A stretch of 64,000 nucleotides of DNA, taken from positions 62,001 through 126,000 of the forward strand of contig DASXPN010000073.1 in NCBI GenBank assembly GCA_036493595.1. The letters are read 5' to 3'. This document shows, in pieces, positions 9,017-17,908 of this stretch; the first letter of the stretch is position 1; every line of letters starts with the position of its first letter. This stretch comes from DATAES01 sp036493595 (GTDB lineage Bacteria; Actinomycetota; Acidimicrobiia; Acidimicrobiales; JACDCH01). The position numbers were made by a program, and so were the translations under genes. The notes beneath the pieces are model-generated. The model saw only the letters and a list, made by a program, of their open reading frames with translations, did not search any database and had not been told where the DNA came from.

Positions 9017-9113
9017 GCGAGCGCAGCGAGCTCAGGTGGTTCCAGTCGAGCGAGCGCCAGCTCGCCGGTTGGTTTGGGGTCTGGGGGCGTAGCCCCCAGG
9101 GAAGCGAAGCAGC
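9017..9113. repeat. short intergenic repeat region with perfect palindrome
   Basis: 97 bases between two genes that would otherwise be tightly spaced. CTGGGGGCGTAGCCCCCAG at 9081-9099 is a perfect 8-bp inverted repeat with a 3-base loop, without a following T-run. The 17-mer GAAGCAGCGTGAGCGAG occurs at both edges (about 9006 and 9106), covering the stop of one gene and the start of the next, as if the block was inserted with duplication of its flank. It may be a small dispersed palindromic element. Confidence 0.6.
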
Positions 9114-9770
9114 GTGAGCGAGATCAGCGACGTTGCGGCGGGGTCGTTCGTGCGGCACCGGCTCGACGGTACGTACGCGATCGACGAGTGGGGACTCGAC
9201 GCCGAGCTCGTCGATGCGGTTTCACCGTTGCTGGGATTGCGTTGGCAGGTCGACACCATCGGTGCCGACGTCTTGCCGCGCCACGGCGCGGTGCTGCTTG
9301 TCGCCAACTGCCGGCTGGGTTGGTCGGAGCCCTTCGTGATGAGCCGGGGCATCCGGCAGGCGACAGGACGCTTCGTGCGCGTCGCCGGCGTCCCCGATGT
9401 CGCGCCTGTCGGTCCGTTGTTGCGTCGGTTCGGGGGCGTGCTCGCCCGCCCGGACGAGATCACCGGGTTGCTGCGAGCCGGCGGGATGGTCGGGGTCACG
9501 CTCGGGCAGTCCGTCCGTCGGCGTCATCACGCGGGCGCGGTGCGGCCGGATCTGCTCGCACCCGCACTGGTCGTCGGTGCTGATGTCGTGCCCGTTGCGT
9601 TGATCGGTCGTGAGCTCGGGCGCCGCTGGCAGGTTGTTGTCGGGCCGGCCATCGAGCGCCCGACGAGCCGCGGCCCACTGGCGGTCGCTGACCTCGCCGA
9701 GCGGGCTCGCAACGGTGTGCAGTCATTGCTCGACGAGGCGTTTCCCCCGAGCTTGCTGAGGATGTCATGA
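9114..9770 (+). CDS. degenerate PlsC-like acyltransferase-family protein
   Basis: 218 residues. The middle (VLLVANCRLGWSEPFVMSRGI near 62-82, then VAGVPDVAPVGPLLRRFGGVLARPDE) lines up with the lysophospholipid acyltransferase layout, but the catalytic HxxxxD motif is replaced by a segment with no His-Asp pair. A later GMVGVTLGQSVRRR corresponds to the FPEGTRS block, also without the glutamate. It may therefore be a catalytically dead homologue or a distinct activity. The GTG start follows the repeat block. It overlaps the next gene by 4 bases. Confidence 0.55.
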   Translation: MSEISDVAAGSFVRHRLDGTYAIDEWGLDAELVDAVSPLLGLRWQVDTIGADVLPRHGAVLLVANCRLGWSEPFVMSRGIRQATGRFVRVAGVPDVAPVGPLLRRFGGVLARPDEITGLLRAGGMVGVTLGQSVRRRHHAGAVRPDLLAPALVVGADVVPVALIGRELGRRWQVVVGPAIERPTSRGPLAVADLAERARNGVQSLLDEAFPPSLLRMS

Positions 9771-10609
9771 GCTTCGCCACGACCGCTGACGGCATCCGGA
9801 TCCACTACGACGTGTTCGGCCGTCGTGGCGCCGAGCCGGTGTTGATGATCCAGGGTCTCGGCGCCGACTCCCGTGGTTGGGGTCTCCAGCGACCCGCGAT
9901 CGGTCGCTCCTATCGCGGCATCGTGTTCGACAATCGCGGCGTCGGTCGAAGTGGCAAGCCGGTTGGACAGTACGACCTCGAGCAGATGGCCGACGACGCG
10001 ATCGCGGTGCTGGATGACGCGGGCTTCGACTCCGCGCACGTGATGGGCGCGTCGATGGGTGGCGTGATCGCGCAGATCATCGCGGTGCGCTATCCGGAAC
10101 GAGTGCGATCGCTGATCCTGGCGTGCACGGCGTGCCGCCACCTCACCTGGCGACGCGAGCTGCTCGAGGACTGGGCCGCGCTCGCGCAAGCTCAGGGCAT
10201 GCGCGCGTTCGCCGCCGCCAACCTGCGCTGGCTGGTCGGTCCGCGATCGCTGCGCCGCTTCTGGCCCGCGTTCGGGGTGCTCACGCCGATCGCGATCAGC
10301 GCGCCGACGCATTCATTCGTGTCGCAGGTGCACGCCATCCTCGACATGGACGACGACCTGCGGATGTTGTTGCCGACGGTGACAGCACCGACGCTTGTGC
10401 TCGTCGGTAGTCAGGACATCCTGACGCCACAGGCCGACGCGGAGGAGATCGTCGAGCTGATCCCCGACGCGGAGCTCGCCGTCGTACAAGGCGCAGCGCA
10501 CGGCCTGATGGTCGAACACTTCGCCACGTTCAACCGCCTGGTCCTCGACTTCCTCGCACGCGTGACCGCCGAACAACACAGCCTCGAACTCCGTCGGGAC
10601 CGCTCCTGA
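9767..10609 (+). CDS. alpha/beta hydrolase
   Basis: 280 residues of alpha/beta-hydrolase fold. The oxyanion region is MIQGLGADSRGW (27-38), FDNRGVGRSG follows, the nucleophile elbow is G94-A-S96-M-G98, the acid is probably the Asp in VGSQDILTP near 223, and the His is in QGAAHGLMVEH near 244-250. The substrate cannot be told; esterases, lactonases and dehalogenase-like members share this pattern. The ATG overlaps the preceding stop (ATGA), so the epimerase-like, acyltransferase-like and hydrolase genes probably form one operon ending at the convergent polyprenyl synthase. Confidence 0.85.
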   Translation: MSFATTADGIRIHYDVFGRRGAEPVLMIQGLGADSRGWGLQRPAIGRSYRGIVFDNRGVGRSGKPVGQYDLEQMADDAIAVLDDAGFDSAHVMGASMGGVIAQIIAVRYPERVRSLILACTACRHLTWRRELLEDWAALAQAQGMRAFAAANLRWLVGPRSLRRFWPAFGVLTPIAISAPTHSFVSQVHAILDMDDDLRMLLPTVTAPTLVLVGSQDILTPQADAEEIVELIPDAELAVVQGAAHGLMVEHFATFNRLVLDFLARVTAEQHSLELRRDRS

Positions 10610-10798
10610 GTCCGCGCCAGCATCAGCTTGTCCAGGCGTCGGCGCCGGCCTTGCCGGAGCCACAGCGTCGCGCTCGCCGCCCGGCCCACGAGTCAATGTG
10701 TCCTCGGTGCCTCCTCTGCGTAGAGCCGCGGACACCGTACGTCACCCTCCGTGATACGGGAGGCGAGCAGATCGAGGAACGAACGACGAAGGCTGGCG

Positions 10799-11788
10799 TC
10801 AGCCGGCGGCGCGTACGGCGTCGACGCGTGCGAACAGCGCATCGGTGGCCGATGCCAACCACGCCGTCGCCGCGTTCTCACCGAGCGGCGCGAGCGCGCG
10901 CACCGCGCTGTCCGCGTGTTCACGCGCCGTGTCGAGGGCGGCAGCGACCGCACCATCGGCTCGCACGAGCGACAGCGCTTCGCGGAGTCGGTCGTCGTCC
11001 AGGGGCCGGCCGAGGCGATCGCGAAGACCGTCCGCACCGTCCAGCGCGCGCAGCACCGGCAGGGTGTAGACGCCTTCGACGAGATCGTGACCAGCGGGCT
11101 TGCCGAGCTCGTCGTCCGACGCCACGACATCGAGCACGTCGTCCACGATCTGGAACGCGATGCCGTAGCCCTCGCCGTATGCGGTCAAGGCGTCGATCGC
11201 GTCCCGGGGCAGGCCACCGACGATGGCGCCGATTCGGCACGCCGTTGCGAACAGCGCCGCCGTCTTGCCGCGGATCGAGTCGAGGTACGCCTCCTCGGTG
11301 CGGCCCACGTCGTAGGCAGACCGCAACTCGCCGACTTCGCCCTCACACAAGCGCCCGATGGTGGCGGCGAGGAGTCCCGCCACCTCGGTGCCGAGTGACG
11401 CCGCGATCTCCGATGCCCGAGCCAGCAGGAAGTCCCCCGCGAGGATGGCGGTGAGGTTGCCCCACCGGGCGTTGACGCTCTCGACCGTGCGCCGGGTGAC
11501 GGCTTCGTCGATCACGTCGTCGTGATACAGCGACCCGAGATGGACGAGCTCCACGGCGACGCCACCTAGCACGGCATCCTCGCTGACCTGCGGTTCTCCC
11601 CTTCTCGAGGCCGCAGAGGCGACCGCGAACAGCGGTCGTACTCGCTTGCCGCCCGCGACGATCAGGTGGCTCGCAACCTCGCTGAGGAAGTCGTTGTCGC
11701 TGCGGACCGACGCGAGAAGCGCCGGCTCCACTCGCGCTCGTGCGTCGACGATGAACGAAGGCTCCGCACGCGCCGAGGACGACCCCAC
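10799..11788 (-). CDS. polyprenyl diphosphate synthase (trans-isoprenyl)
   Basis: Extends allylic diphosphates with isopentenyl diphosphate, probably for respiratory quinone side chains. The 329-residue protein has GGKRVRP (46-52), the first Asp-rich motif D90-D-V-I-D94 and the second motif D216-D-V-L-D220, plus GKTAALF between them. Chain length cannot be assigned from sequence alone. An upstream GTG at 11797 is possible, but a TAGCGT box ends exactly 7 nt before the GTG at 11788, matching the leaderless pattern seen elsewhere. It is divergent from clpC, and ispD/ispF, which make its precursors, lie 10 kb away. Confidence 0.88.
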   Translation of the reverse strand: MGSSSARAEPSFIVDARARVEPALLASVRSDNDFLSEVASHLIVAGGKRVRPLFAVASAASRRGEPQVSEDAVLGGVAVELVHLGSLYHDDVIDEAVTRRTVESVNARWGNLTAILAGDFLLARASEIAASLGTEVAGLLAATIGRLCEGEVGELRSAYDVGRTEEAYLDSIRGKTAALFATACRIGAIVGGLPRDAIDALTAYGEGYGIAFQIVDDVLDVVASDDELGKPAGHDLVEGVYTLPVLRALDGADGLRDRLGRPLDDDRLREALSLVRADGAVAAALDTAREHADSAVRALAPLGENAATAWLASATDALFARVDAVRAAG

Positions 11789-11795
11789 CGCCGAC

Positions 11796-11801
11796 ACGCT
11801 A
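11796..11801 (-). promoter_or_regulatory. -10 box, leaderless (polyprenyl synthase)
   Basis: TAGCGT on the minus strand, 7 nt before the GTG at 11788; it overlaps the alternative GTG at 11797, which argues against that upstream start. Confidence 0.45.
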
Positions 11802-11885
11802 CGGGGTCTTTTGGACGGGCGAAAACCCGTTGCAATCGGCCCCCACGCCTCAATCCTTCAGACGTGCGAACCGAAGGGTCATGGG

Positions 11886-11891
11886 TAGACT
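11886..11891 (+). promoter_or_regulatory. candidate -10 box of clpC
   Basis: TAGACT, about 35 nt upstream of the TTG start of clpC. No good -35 box is visible at 17-18 nt. A transcript from here would carry the AGGGGAGG ribosome site at 11913-11920. Confidence 0.4.
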
Positions 11892-11925
11892 CCACGCCAC
11901 TCAACCCCCGCCAGGGGAGGCGATC

Positions 11926-14448
11926 TTGTTCGAACGGTTCACGGACCGGGCACGTCGTGTCGTCGTTCTTGCACAAGAAGAAGCACGGCTGCTCAACCAC
12001 AACTACATCGGTACCGAGCACATCCTGCTCGGCCTGATCCACGAGGGCGAAGGTGTCGCCGCGAAGGCGCTCGAATCGCTCGGCATCTCACTCGAAGCGG
12101 TTCGCAGTCAGGTCGAGGAGATCATCGGTCAAGGCGGCTCGTCACCGAGTGGGCACATCCCGTTCACGCCGCGCGCCAAGAAGGTCCTCGAGCTGTCGTT
12201 GCGCGAGGCCTTGCAACTCGGTCACAACTACATCGGCACCGAGCACATCCTCCTCGGTCTCATCCGTGAAGGTGAAGGCGTCGCCGCGCAAGTGCTCGTG
12301 AAGCTCGGCGCGGACCTCTCGCGCGTGCGCCAGCAAGTCATCCAGCTGCTGTCGGGTTACAGCGGCCCCGGCGGTCAGCAAGAGAAGGCAGGCGCGACGG
12401 CTGGTGGCAGCGGCGAGCAGACGCCGTCCGGTTCGCTCGTGCTCGACCAGTTCGGTCGCAACCTCACGCAGCAAGCGCGCGAGAAGAAGCTCGATCCCGT
12501 CATCGGTCGTCACCGTGAGATCGAGCGCGTGATGCAAGTGCTCTCGCGGCGCACGAAGAACAATCCCGTGCTCGTCGGCGAGCCCGGCGTGGGCAAGACC
12601 GCGATCGTCGAAGGTCTCGCGCAGAAGATCGTCGCCAACGATGTGCCCGAGACACTGCGGGGCAAGCAGCTCTACACGCTCGACCTCGGCGCGCTCGTCG
12701 CCGGCTCCCGCTACCGCGGCGACTTCGAAGAGCGCCTCAAGAAGGTGTTGAAGGAGATCCGCACGCGCGGCGACATCATCTTGTTCATCGACGAGCTGCA
12801 CACGCTCGTCGGTGCAGGTGCAGCCGAAGGTGCGATCGACGCCGCGTCGATCCTCAAGCCGATGCTCGCTCGTGGCGAGCTGCAGACCATCGGCGCGACG
12901 ACGCTCGACGAGTACCGCAAGCACCTCGAGAAGGACGCGGCGCTCGAGCGGCGCTTCCAGAAGATCACCGTCGACGAGCCGACCGTCGCGCACACCATCG
13001 AGATCCTGAAGGGTCTGCGCGATCGGTACGAGGCCCATCACCGCGTCACGATCACCGACCAGGCGCTCGTGGCCGCGGCCAACCTCGCCGACCGGTACAT
13101 CTCCGACCGTCACCTCCCCGACAAGGCCATCGACCTCATCGACGAAGCCGGGTCGCGCTTGCGCATCAAGCGCATGGAGACGCCGCCCGACTACAAAGAG
13201 CTCGAGAACCAGATCGCGCAGGTGCAGCAGCAGAAGAAGGAGGCCGTCGAGGCACAGCGCTTCGAAGAGGCCGGCAAGCTGCGCGACCGCGAGAAGGAGC
13301 TGCTCGGCGAGAAGGAGACGAAGGAAGCCGAGATCAAGGCGTCCGGTGTCGACCTGTTCGACGAGGTGGACGAAGAGGCCATTGCCGAAGTGCTCTCGGT
13401 GTGGACCGGCATCCCCGTGTACAAGCTCACCGAGGAAGAGACGCAGAAGCTGCTGCGCATGGAAGATGAGCTGCACAAGCGGGTCATCGGCCAGGAGCAG
13501 GCGATCAGGTCGGTGTCGCAGGCGATCCGGCGCACGCGCGCCGGTCTGAAAGATCCGAAGCGCCCGTCGGGCTCGTTCATCTTCCTCGGCCCGTCCGGCG
13601 TCGGGAAGACGGAGCTCGCGAAGACCTTGGCCGAATTCCTGTTCGGCGACGAGCAGTCACTGATCGCGCTCGACATGTCCGAGTACATGGAGAAGCACAC
13701 TGTGTCTCGCCTCGTCGGCTCGCCTCCGGGCTACGTCGGCTACGAGGAAGGTGGCCAGCTCACCGAAGCGGTGCGGCGCAAGCCGTTCTCCGTGGTGCTG
13801 TTCGACGAGATCGAAAAGGCCCACCCGGACGTCTTCAACACGCTGTTGCAGATCCTCGAAGAGGGTCGCCTGACCGACGCGCAGGGTCGCTCGGTCGACT
13901 TCCGCAACACCGTGCTGATCATGACGTCCAACCTGGGTACCGCGGACCTGCGCAAGGCCAACGTCGGCTTCGGCAAGTCGGACGAGGCGGTCACGTACGA
14001 GCGCATGAAGGAGAAGGTCACCGACGCGCTCAAGCAGCACTTCCGTCCCGAGTTCCTGAACCGCATCGACGAGGTGATCGTCTTCCACGAGCTGTCGAAG
14101 GAAGAGGTCATCCAGATCGTCGACCTCATGATGCGGCGAGTGGCGGTGCAGCTCGAGAGCCAGGGCATCGGCATCGAGATCACCCAAGGCGCGAAGCAGT
14201 TGCTGGCCGAGCGCGGGTACGACCCGACACTCGGCGCCCGGCCGCTGCGTCGTGCCATCCAGCGCCTCGTCGAGGATCCGCTGTCCGAGCGGTTGCTCTA
14301 CAAGGAATTCCGCGCCGGCGAGATCGTGATCGTCGGTGCCGAGCCCGATCCCGAGTCGGACAAGGGCGAGGACATGATCGTGTTCCGGTCGGTGGAGGGC
14401 TTCGAGCCGCCGCCGATCGAGCTCGCCGAAGCCGGCCCGACGGAGTAG
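11926..14448 (+). CDS. clpC: ATP-dependent Clp protease ATPase subunit ClpC
   Basis: AAA+ unfoldase that feeds substrates to ClpP. The 840 residues contain the duplicated Clp-N repeats (two NYIGTEHILLGLI copies near 25 and 100), AAA-1 with Walker A GEPGVGKT, a UVR-type coiled segment (QQQKKEAVEAQRFEEAGKLR) in the middle region, and AAA-2 with GPSGVGKTELAKTL, then the D2-small domain. The family normally begins MFERFTDRARR; here that position is a TTG at 11926, preceded by AGGGGAGG with 5-nt spacing, so TTG is taken as the start rather than an upstream ATG at 11830. No ctsR or mcsAB gene is adjacent. Confidence 0.95.
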   Translation: MFERFTDRARRVVVLAQEEARLLNHNYIGTEHILLGLIHEGEGVAAKALESLGISLEAVRSQVEEIIGQGGSSPSGHIPFTPRAKKVLELSLREALQLGHNYIGTEHILLGLIREGEGVAAQVLVKLGADLSRVRQQVIQLLSGYSGPGGQQEKAGATAGGSGEQTPSGSLVLDQFGRNLTQQAREKKLDPVIGRHREIERVMQVLSRRTKNNPVLVGEPGVGKTAIVEGLAQKIVANDVPETLRGKQLYTLDLGALVAGSRYRGDFEERLKKVLKEIRTRGDIILFIDELHTLVGAGAAEGAIDAASILKPMLARGELQTIGATTLDEYRKHLEKDAALERRFQKITVDEPTVAHTIEILKGLRDRYEAHHRVTITDQALVAAANLADRYISDRHLPDKAIDLIDEAGSRLRIKRMETPPDYKELENQIAQVQQQKKEAVEAQRFEEAGKLRDREKELLGEKETKEAEIKASGVDLFDEVDEEAIAEVLSVWTGIPVYKLTEEETQKLLRMEDELHKRVIGQEQAIRSVSQAIRRTRAGLKDPKRPSGSFIFLGPSGVGKTELAKTLAEFLFGDEQSLIALDMSEYMEKHTVSRLVGSPPGYVGYEEGGQLTEAVRRKPFSVVLFDEIEKAHPDVFNTLLQILEEGRLTDAQGRSVDFRNTVLIMTSNLGTADLRKANVGFGKSDEAVTYERMKEKVTDALKQHFRPEFLNRIDEVIVFHELSKEEVIQIVDLMMRRVAVQLESQGIGIEITQGAKQLLAERGYDPTLGARPLRRAIQRLVEDPLSERLLYKEFRAGEIVIVGAEPDPESDKGEDMIVFRSVEGFEPPPIELAEAGPTE

Positions 14449-14476
14449 CACTCCGGCCGCTCGCGGTTCGCCGCGT

Positions 14477-15286
14477 ATGACTCGGATCAAACGGCGACTC
14501 CGCCTCGCCGCGCTCGTGGTGCTGGTCGTGATCGGCGCGAGCGCGTGCCGCGTCAAGACCGAGATCGGCGTGACCGTGAAGGACGACGGCAGCGGCACGG
14601 TCACCGTGCGGGTCGGGCTCGACGACGACGCGTTGCAGCGTGCGCCCAACTTCGTCCAGTCGCTGAAGACCGACGACCTCGCGGCCGCGGGATGGACGGT
14701 CGTCGGCCCGGTGAAGGAAGCCGACAACTTCACCTATGTCGAGGCGAGCAAGAACTTCGCCAACCCGGACGAAGCCTCGAAGATCTTCGCGGACCTGTCG
14801 GGCACCGGCGGACCATTCCGTGACTTCGCCATCACTCGGTCGCGCGCGTTCGCCCGCACGAAGTTCACGTTCAACGGGACGGTGGACTTTGCCGCAGGCC
14901 TCGAGGCGTTCGGCGACAGCGATCTCGCCGCGGCGTTGGACGGCAAGCCGCTCGGCGACGATCTCGGGGCGATCCAGGCTCGGTTGGGCGAGCCTCTGGA
15001 TCGGGTGTTCTCGTTCGAGGTCGCCGTGCGGCTGCCAGGAGACGTGACGTCGAACGCGCCCGGCCAGGCCGAGAACGGCGCCATCTGGCAGCCGTCGCTG
15101 GCACAGGCCGGCCCTGTGCAGCTCACCGCGAAGTCGACGAGTACCCGCTGGCAAACGCTGATCGGGTCTGTCGTCGCCGTGGTCGCCGCCATCGGTCTGC
15201 TCGTGCTGCTGATCCTCTGGTTGCACTTCCGCGTCCGCCAGCGCCGCCGCGCCCAACCCCGTCACGCCCAACCCCGCAAGGCCTGA
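14477..15286 (+). CDS. LppM-like lipoprotein with C-terminal membrane anchor
   Basis: 269 residues. A basic N-terminus and hydrophobic stretch end in a lipobox (GASAC, Cys near residue 24). The exported part is rich in alternating strands (TEIGVTVKDDGSGTVTVRVGL), and one transmembrane helix near residues 228-250 is followed by a very basic tail (RQRRRAQPRHAQPRKA). This order matches LppM/DUF3153-type actinobacterial proteins, whose function is not well defined. It starts 28 bases after clpC. The last codons and the downstream bases are built from short tandem repeats. Confidence 0.75.
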   Translation: MTRIKRRLRLAALVVLVVIGASACRVKTEIGVTVKDDGSGTVTVRVGLDDDALQRAPNFVQSLKTDDLAAAGWTVVGPVKEADNFTYVEASKNFANPDEASKIFADLSGTGGPFRDFAITRSRAFARTKFTFNGTVDFAAGLEAFGDSDLAAALDGKPLGDDLGAIQARLGEPLDRVFSFEVAVRLPGDVTSNAPGQAENGAIWQPSLAQAGPVQLTAKSTSTRWQTLIGSVVAVVAAIGLLVLLILWLHFRVRQRRRAQPRHAQPRKA

Positions 15287-15310
15287 TCCCGACACGCCTG
15301 ATCCCGACAC
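15281..15310 (+). repeat. perfect 2 x 15-bp tandem repeat
   Basis: GCCTGATCCCGACAC occurs twice in direct succession, and the first copy contains the TGA stop of the lipoprotein gene. Just upstream (15251-15279) another two-copy repeat of CGCCCAACCCCG type encodes the QPRHAQPR tail. Replication slippage has probably extended this 3' end. Confidence 0.8.
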
Positions 15311-15352
15311 GCGCCGACGGGATAACCGGCGCTGTCGTACCCCCTGGTCATC

Positions 15353-16729
15353 ATGGGGGACATGGCGAAGCAGCGGGTGGAGTTCCGGTGTGAAGAGTGT
15401 GGTGCGACCGCGCTGCGGTGGTCTGGGCGATGCGGCACGTGCGAGGCGTGGAACGCGATGGTCGAGGTGCCGGTCATCGCAGCCGCGAAACCCATCGCGC
15501 TCGCGTCCGGGTTCGAGCCGGCCATACCGATCGGCGACGTCGAGCTCGGCGCGGTTCGCGCGTGGCCGACGGGCTCGTCGGAGCTCGATCGCGTGCTCGG
15601 TGGTGGCTTGGTGCCCGGCTCGGTCACGCTGATCGGCGGCGAGCCGGGTGTCGGCAAGTCGACCTTGCTCACGCAGGTTGCTGCGTCCATCGCCGTCGGC
15701 GGTCTCGACGTGCTCTATGTGTCCGCGGAGGAGTCGCGGCAGCAGGTGCGGGTGCGGGCGGGACGGCTCGGCGCGCTCGCACCCACGCTGTGGCTGGCAT
15801 CGGAGACCGAGCTCGGCAACGTGCTCGCGCACATCGATCGCGTGCGGCCCGCGGTCGTGGTCGTCGATTCGATCCAGACGATCCACGATCCGGCGCTCGG
15901 TTCGGCGCCGGGCTCGATCGTGCAAGTGCGCGAGTGCGCGCACCGGCTCGTGCGTGAGGCGAAGCAGCGCGACTTGGCGGTGGTGCTCGTCGGTCACGTC
16001 ACGAAGGAAGGTGGCCTCGCCGGCCCTCGTGTGCTCGAGCACGTGGTCGACACCGTGCTGTGCTTCGAAGGCGAACGGCATCACGCGTTGCGCTTGTTGC
16101 GCGCCGCGAAGCATCGCTTCGGATCGACGGCCGAGCTCGGGCTGTTCGAGATGACCGACGCGGGCCTCGAACCGGTGCCCGACGCGAGCGCGTTGTTCCT
16201 TGCCGATCGACGGCCGGGCGTGGCGGGCTCCGCGGTGGTGCCGACGCTCGAGGGCCAGCGTCCGCTCCTCGTCGAGCTCCAGTCGCTGGTCGCATCGAGC
16301 AACCTGCCGATGCCTCGGCGTTCCGCGCAGGGCGTCGACGGAGGACGGCTGGCGTTCCTACTCGCAGTGCTCGAGCGCCGCGCCGCGGTGTCGCTCACCG
16401 GCGCGGACGTCTTCGCGCTCGCAGTAGGTGGTGTGAAGGTCACCGAGCCCGGCGCGGACCTTGCGCTCGCGTTGGCGGTGACGTCGTCTCGGCGCGACAC
16501 CCCCTTGCCGGCCGATCTCGTCGCGTGCGCGGAAGTCGGTCTCGGCGGTGAGTTGCGCCAGGCCGGCCAAACGTCACGACGCCTCGCCGAGGCGGCACGG
16601 CTCGGTTTCGGCTGTGCATTGTTGCCACACTCCGCGCCCGATCCGCCCCCCGGGTTGCGCGCGCTGCGCGCCGGCACCATCGCTGACGCGCTCCGGCTTG
16701 TCGGTCTGTACGACGAGGGGGACGAATGA
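15353..16729 (+). CDS. radA: DNA repair protein RadA
   Basis: Branch-migration ATPase involved in recombination. The 458-residue protein starts with a four-Cys zinc finger (CEECG and CGTC within residues 13-30), then the RecA-like core with Walker A GEPGVGKSTLL near 98, the RadA-specific KNRFG motif, here KHRFG near 258, and a Lon-like C-terminal domain from about 290. ATGs at 15353 and 15362 are both possible; neither has a good Shine-Dalgarno site. It is followed 27 bases later by disA, the same pairing seen in Bacillus and mycobacteria. Confidence 0.94.
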   Translation: MGDMAKQRVEFRCEECGATALRWSGRCGTCEAWNAMVEVPVIAAAKPIALASGFEPAIPIGDVELGAVRAWPTGSSELDRVLGGGLVPGSVTLIGGEPGVGKSTLLTQVAASIAVGGLDVLYVSAEESRQQVRVRAGRLGALAPTLWLASETELGNVLAHIDRVRPAVVVVDSIQTIHDPALGSAPGSIVQVRECAHRLVREAKQRDLAVVLVGHVTKEGGLAGPRVLEHVVDTVLCFEGERHHALRLLRAAKHRFGSTAELGLFEMTDAGLEPVPDASALFLADRRPGVAGSAVVPTLEGQRPLLVELQSLVASSNLPMPRRSAQGVDGGRLAFLLAVLERRAAVSLTGADVFALAVGGVKVTEPGADLALALAVTSSRRDTPLPADLVACAEVGLGGELRQAGQTSRRLAEAARLGFGCALLPHSAPDPPPGLRALRAGTIADALRLVGLYDEGDE

Positions 16730-16740
16730 ACGAGCGCACG

Positions 16741-16746
16741 TACAAT
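16741..16746 (+). promoter_or_regulatory. candidate -10 box of disA
   Basis: TACAAT, the most consensus-like -10 hexamer in this part of the window, 10 nt before the ATG at 16757. It could drive disA independently of radA with a leader of only a few bases. No clear -35. Confidence 0.4.
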
Positions 16747-16756
16747 GGCCTTGGTC

Positions 16757-17902
16757 ATGACCAAGCCAGGGGGGAGCCGTCGCGCGGCCGTGCCCGACTC
16801 GCTGCTCGGGGTCGGGGGTTACCATCACGGCGTGGCTCCGCGCCGCAGCATTCCGCTGCTCGACGCGCTCGCCGCGGTGTCGCCGGGCCGTCCCCTCCGT
16901 GAGGGGCTCGACCGCATACTTCAAGCGGGCATGGGCGCGCTCATCGTCGTCGGCGATGGTCCCGAGGTCCTCAACATCTGTTCCGGCGGGTTCTTGCTCG
17001 ATGCCGCGTTCAGCCCGCAACGCCTGTCGGAGCTGGCGAAGATGGACGGCGCGATCATCCTCGCCGACGACGCGAGTCGCATCGCGCGTGCCAACGTGCA
17101 TCTCGTCCCCAACCCGAACGTCCCCACATCGGAGACCGGTACGCGCCACCGCACCGCGGAGCGAGTGGCGCGCTCGATCGACGTGCCGGTGATCTCGGTG
17201 TCGGAGGACATGCAGGTGATCGCCGTCTATGTCGACGACGCGAAGTACCCGCTCGAACCGATCCCGCGGTTGTTGAACAAAGCCAACCAGGCGCTGTCGA
17301 CGCTGGAGCGTTACAAGAGCCGGCTCGATGGTGTGTCGGGCGCGCTGTCGGCGCTCGAGGTCGAAGACCTCGTCACCGTGCGCGATGTCGTCACGGTGCT
17401 CCAGCGGACCGAGATGGTACGCCGCATTGCCGAGGAGATCGAAGGTCACATCGTCGAGCTCGGCGTGGACGGTCGCTTGGTGCGGTTGCAGCTCGAAGAG
17501 CTCATGGGCGGCGTGGAGGACGATCGGCGCCTCGTGATCCAGGACTACTTCCGCGAGGAGGAGACCTGGCATGTCGGCGACGCGCTCGAGGCGCTGGCCG
17601 AGCTCGACACCGACGACCTGCTCGACCTCAAGATCGTGGCTGGCATGTTGCACTTGAGCGCGGGAGTCGACCTCGACCTGAGCTTGCAACCCCGTGGCCA
17701 TCGATTGCTGTCGAAGATCCCGCGACTGCCCGACATCGTGATCGAAAAGATCGTCGATCGGTTCGGCAACCTGCAGAAGATCATGCGCGCCACGATCGAC
17801 GATCTCGACGATGTCGAAGGCGTCGGCGAAGCACGGGCGCGCGCGATCAAGGAAGGGCTCGCTCGTCTCGCAGAGACCAGCATCCTCGATCGCTACAACT
17901 GA
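16757..17902 (+). CDS. disA: diadenylate cyclase DisA
   Basis: Makes c-di-AMP from two ATP and scans DNA. The DAC domain near the N-terminus carries the catalytic DGA motif (KMDGAIILADD) and the RHR motif (TRHRTAERVA), so it should be active. A central helical linker and a C-terminal helix-hairpin-helix DNA-binding domain (DLDDVEGVGEARARAIKEGLARL) complete the DisA layout. Possible starts are ATG 16745, ATG 16757 and GTG 16832; the family core begins near the last, so the first 25 residues may be an extension or untranslated. About 381 residues from 16757. Confidence 0.93.
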   Translation: MTKPGGSRRAAVPDSLLGVGGYHHGVAPRRSIPLLDALAAVSPGRPLREGLDRILQAGMGALIVVGDGPEVLNICSGGFLLDAAFSPQRLSELAKMDGAIILADDASRIARANVHLVPNPNVPTSETGTRHRTAERVARSIDVPVISVSEDMQVIAVYVDDAKYPLEPIPRLLNKANQALSTLERYKSRLDGVSGALSALEVEDLVTVRDVVTVLQRTEMVRRIAEEIEGHIVELGVDGRLVRLQLEELMGGVEDDRRLVIQDYFREEETWHVGDALEALAELDTDDLLDLKIVAGMLHLSAGVDLDLSLQPRGHRLLSKIPRLPDIVIEKIVDRFGNLQKIMRATIDDLDDVEGVGEARARAIKEGLARLAETSILDRYN

Positions 17903-17908
17903 GCCTCG

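Noticed and set aside
10610..10798. Rho-independent terminator between the alpha/beta hydrolase and polyprenyl synthase genes
   Set aside because: Only weak 5-bp stems (for example CCGGC-CTT-GCCGG near 10645) and no T-run were found.
12142..13476. A 444-residue open frame on the minus strand opposite clpC
   Set aside because: Leucine/arginine-rich antisense translation of clpC with no motif; no promoter or ribosome site seen.
14180..16114. A 644-residue minus-strand frame across clpC, the lipoprotein and radA
   Set aside because: Overlaps three well-supported genes and consists of Arg/His-rich low-complexity sequence.
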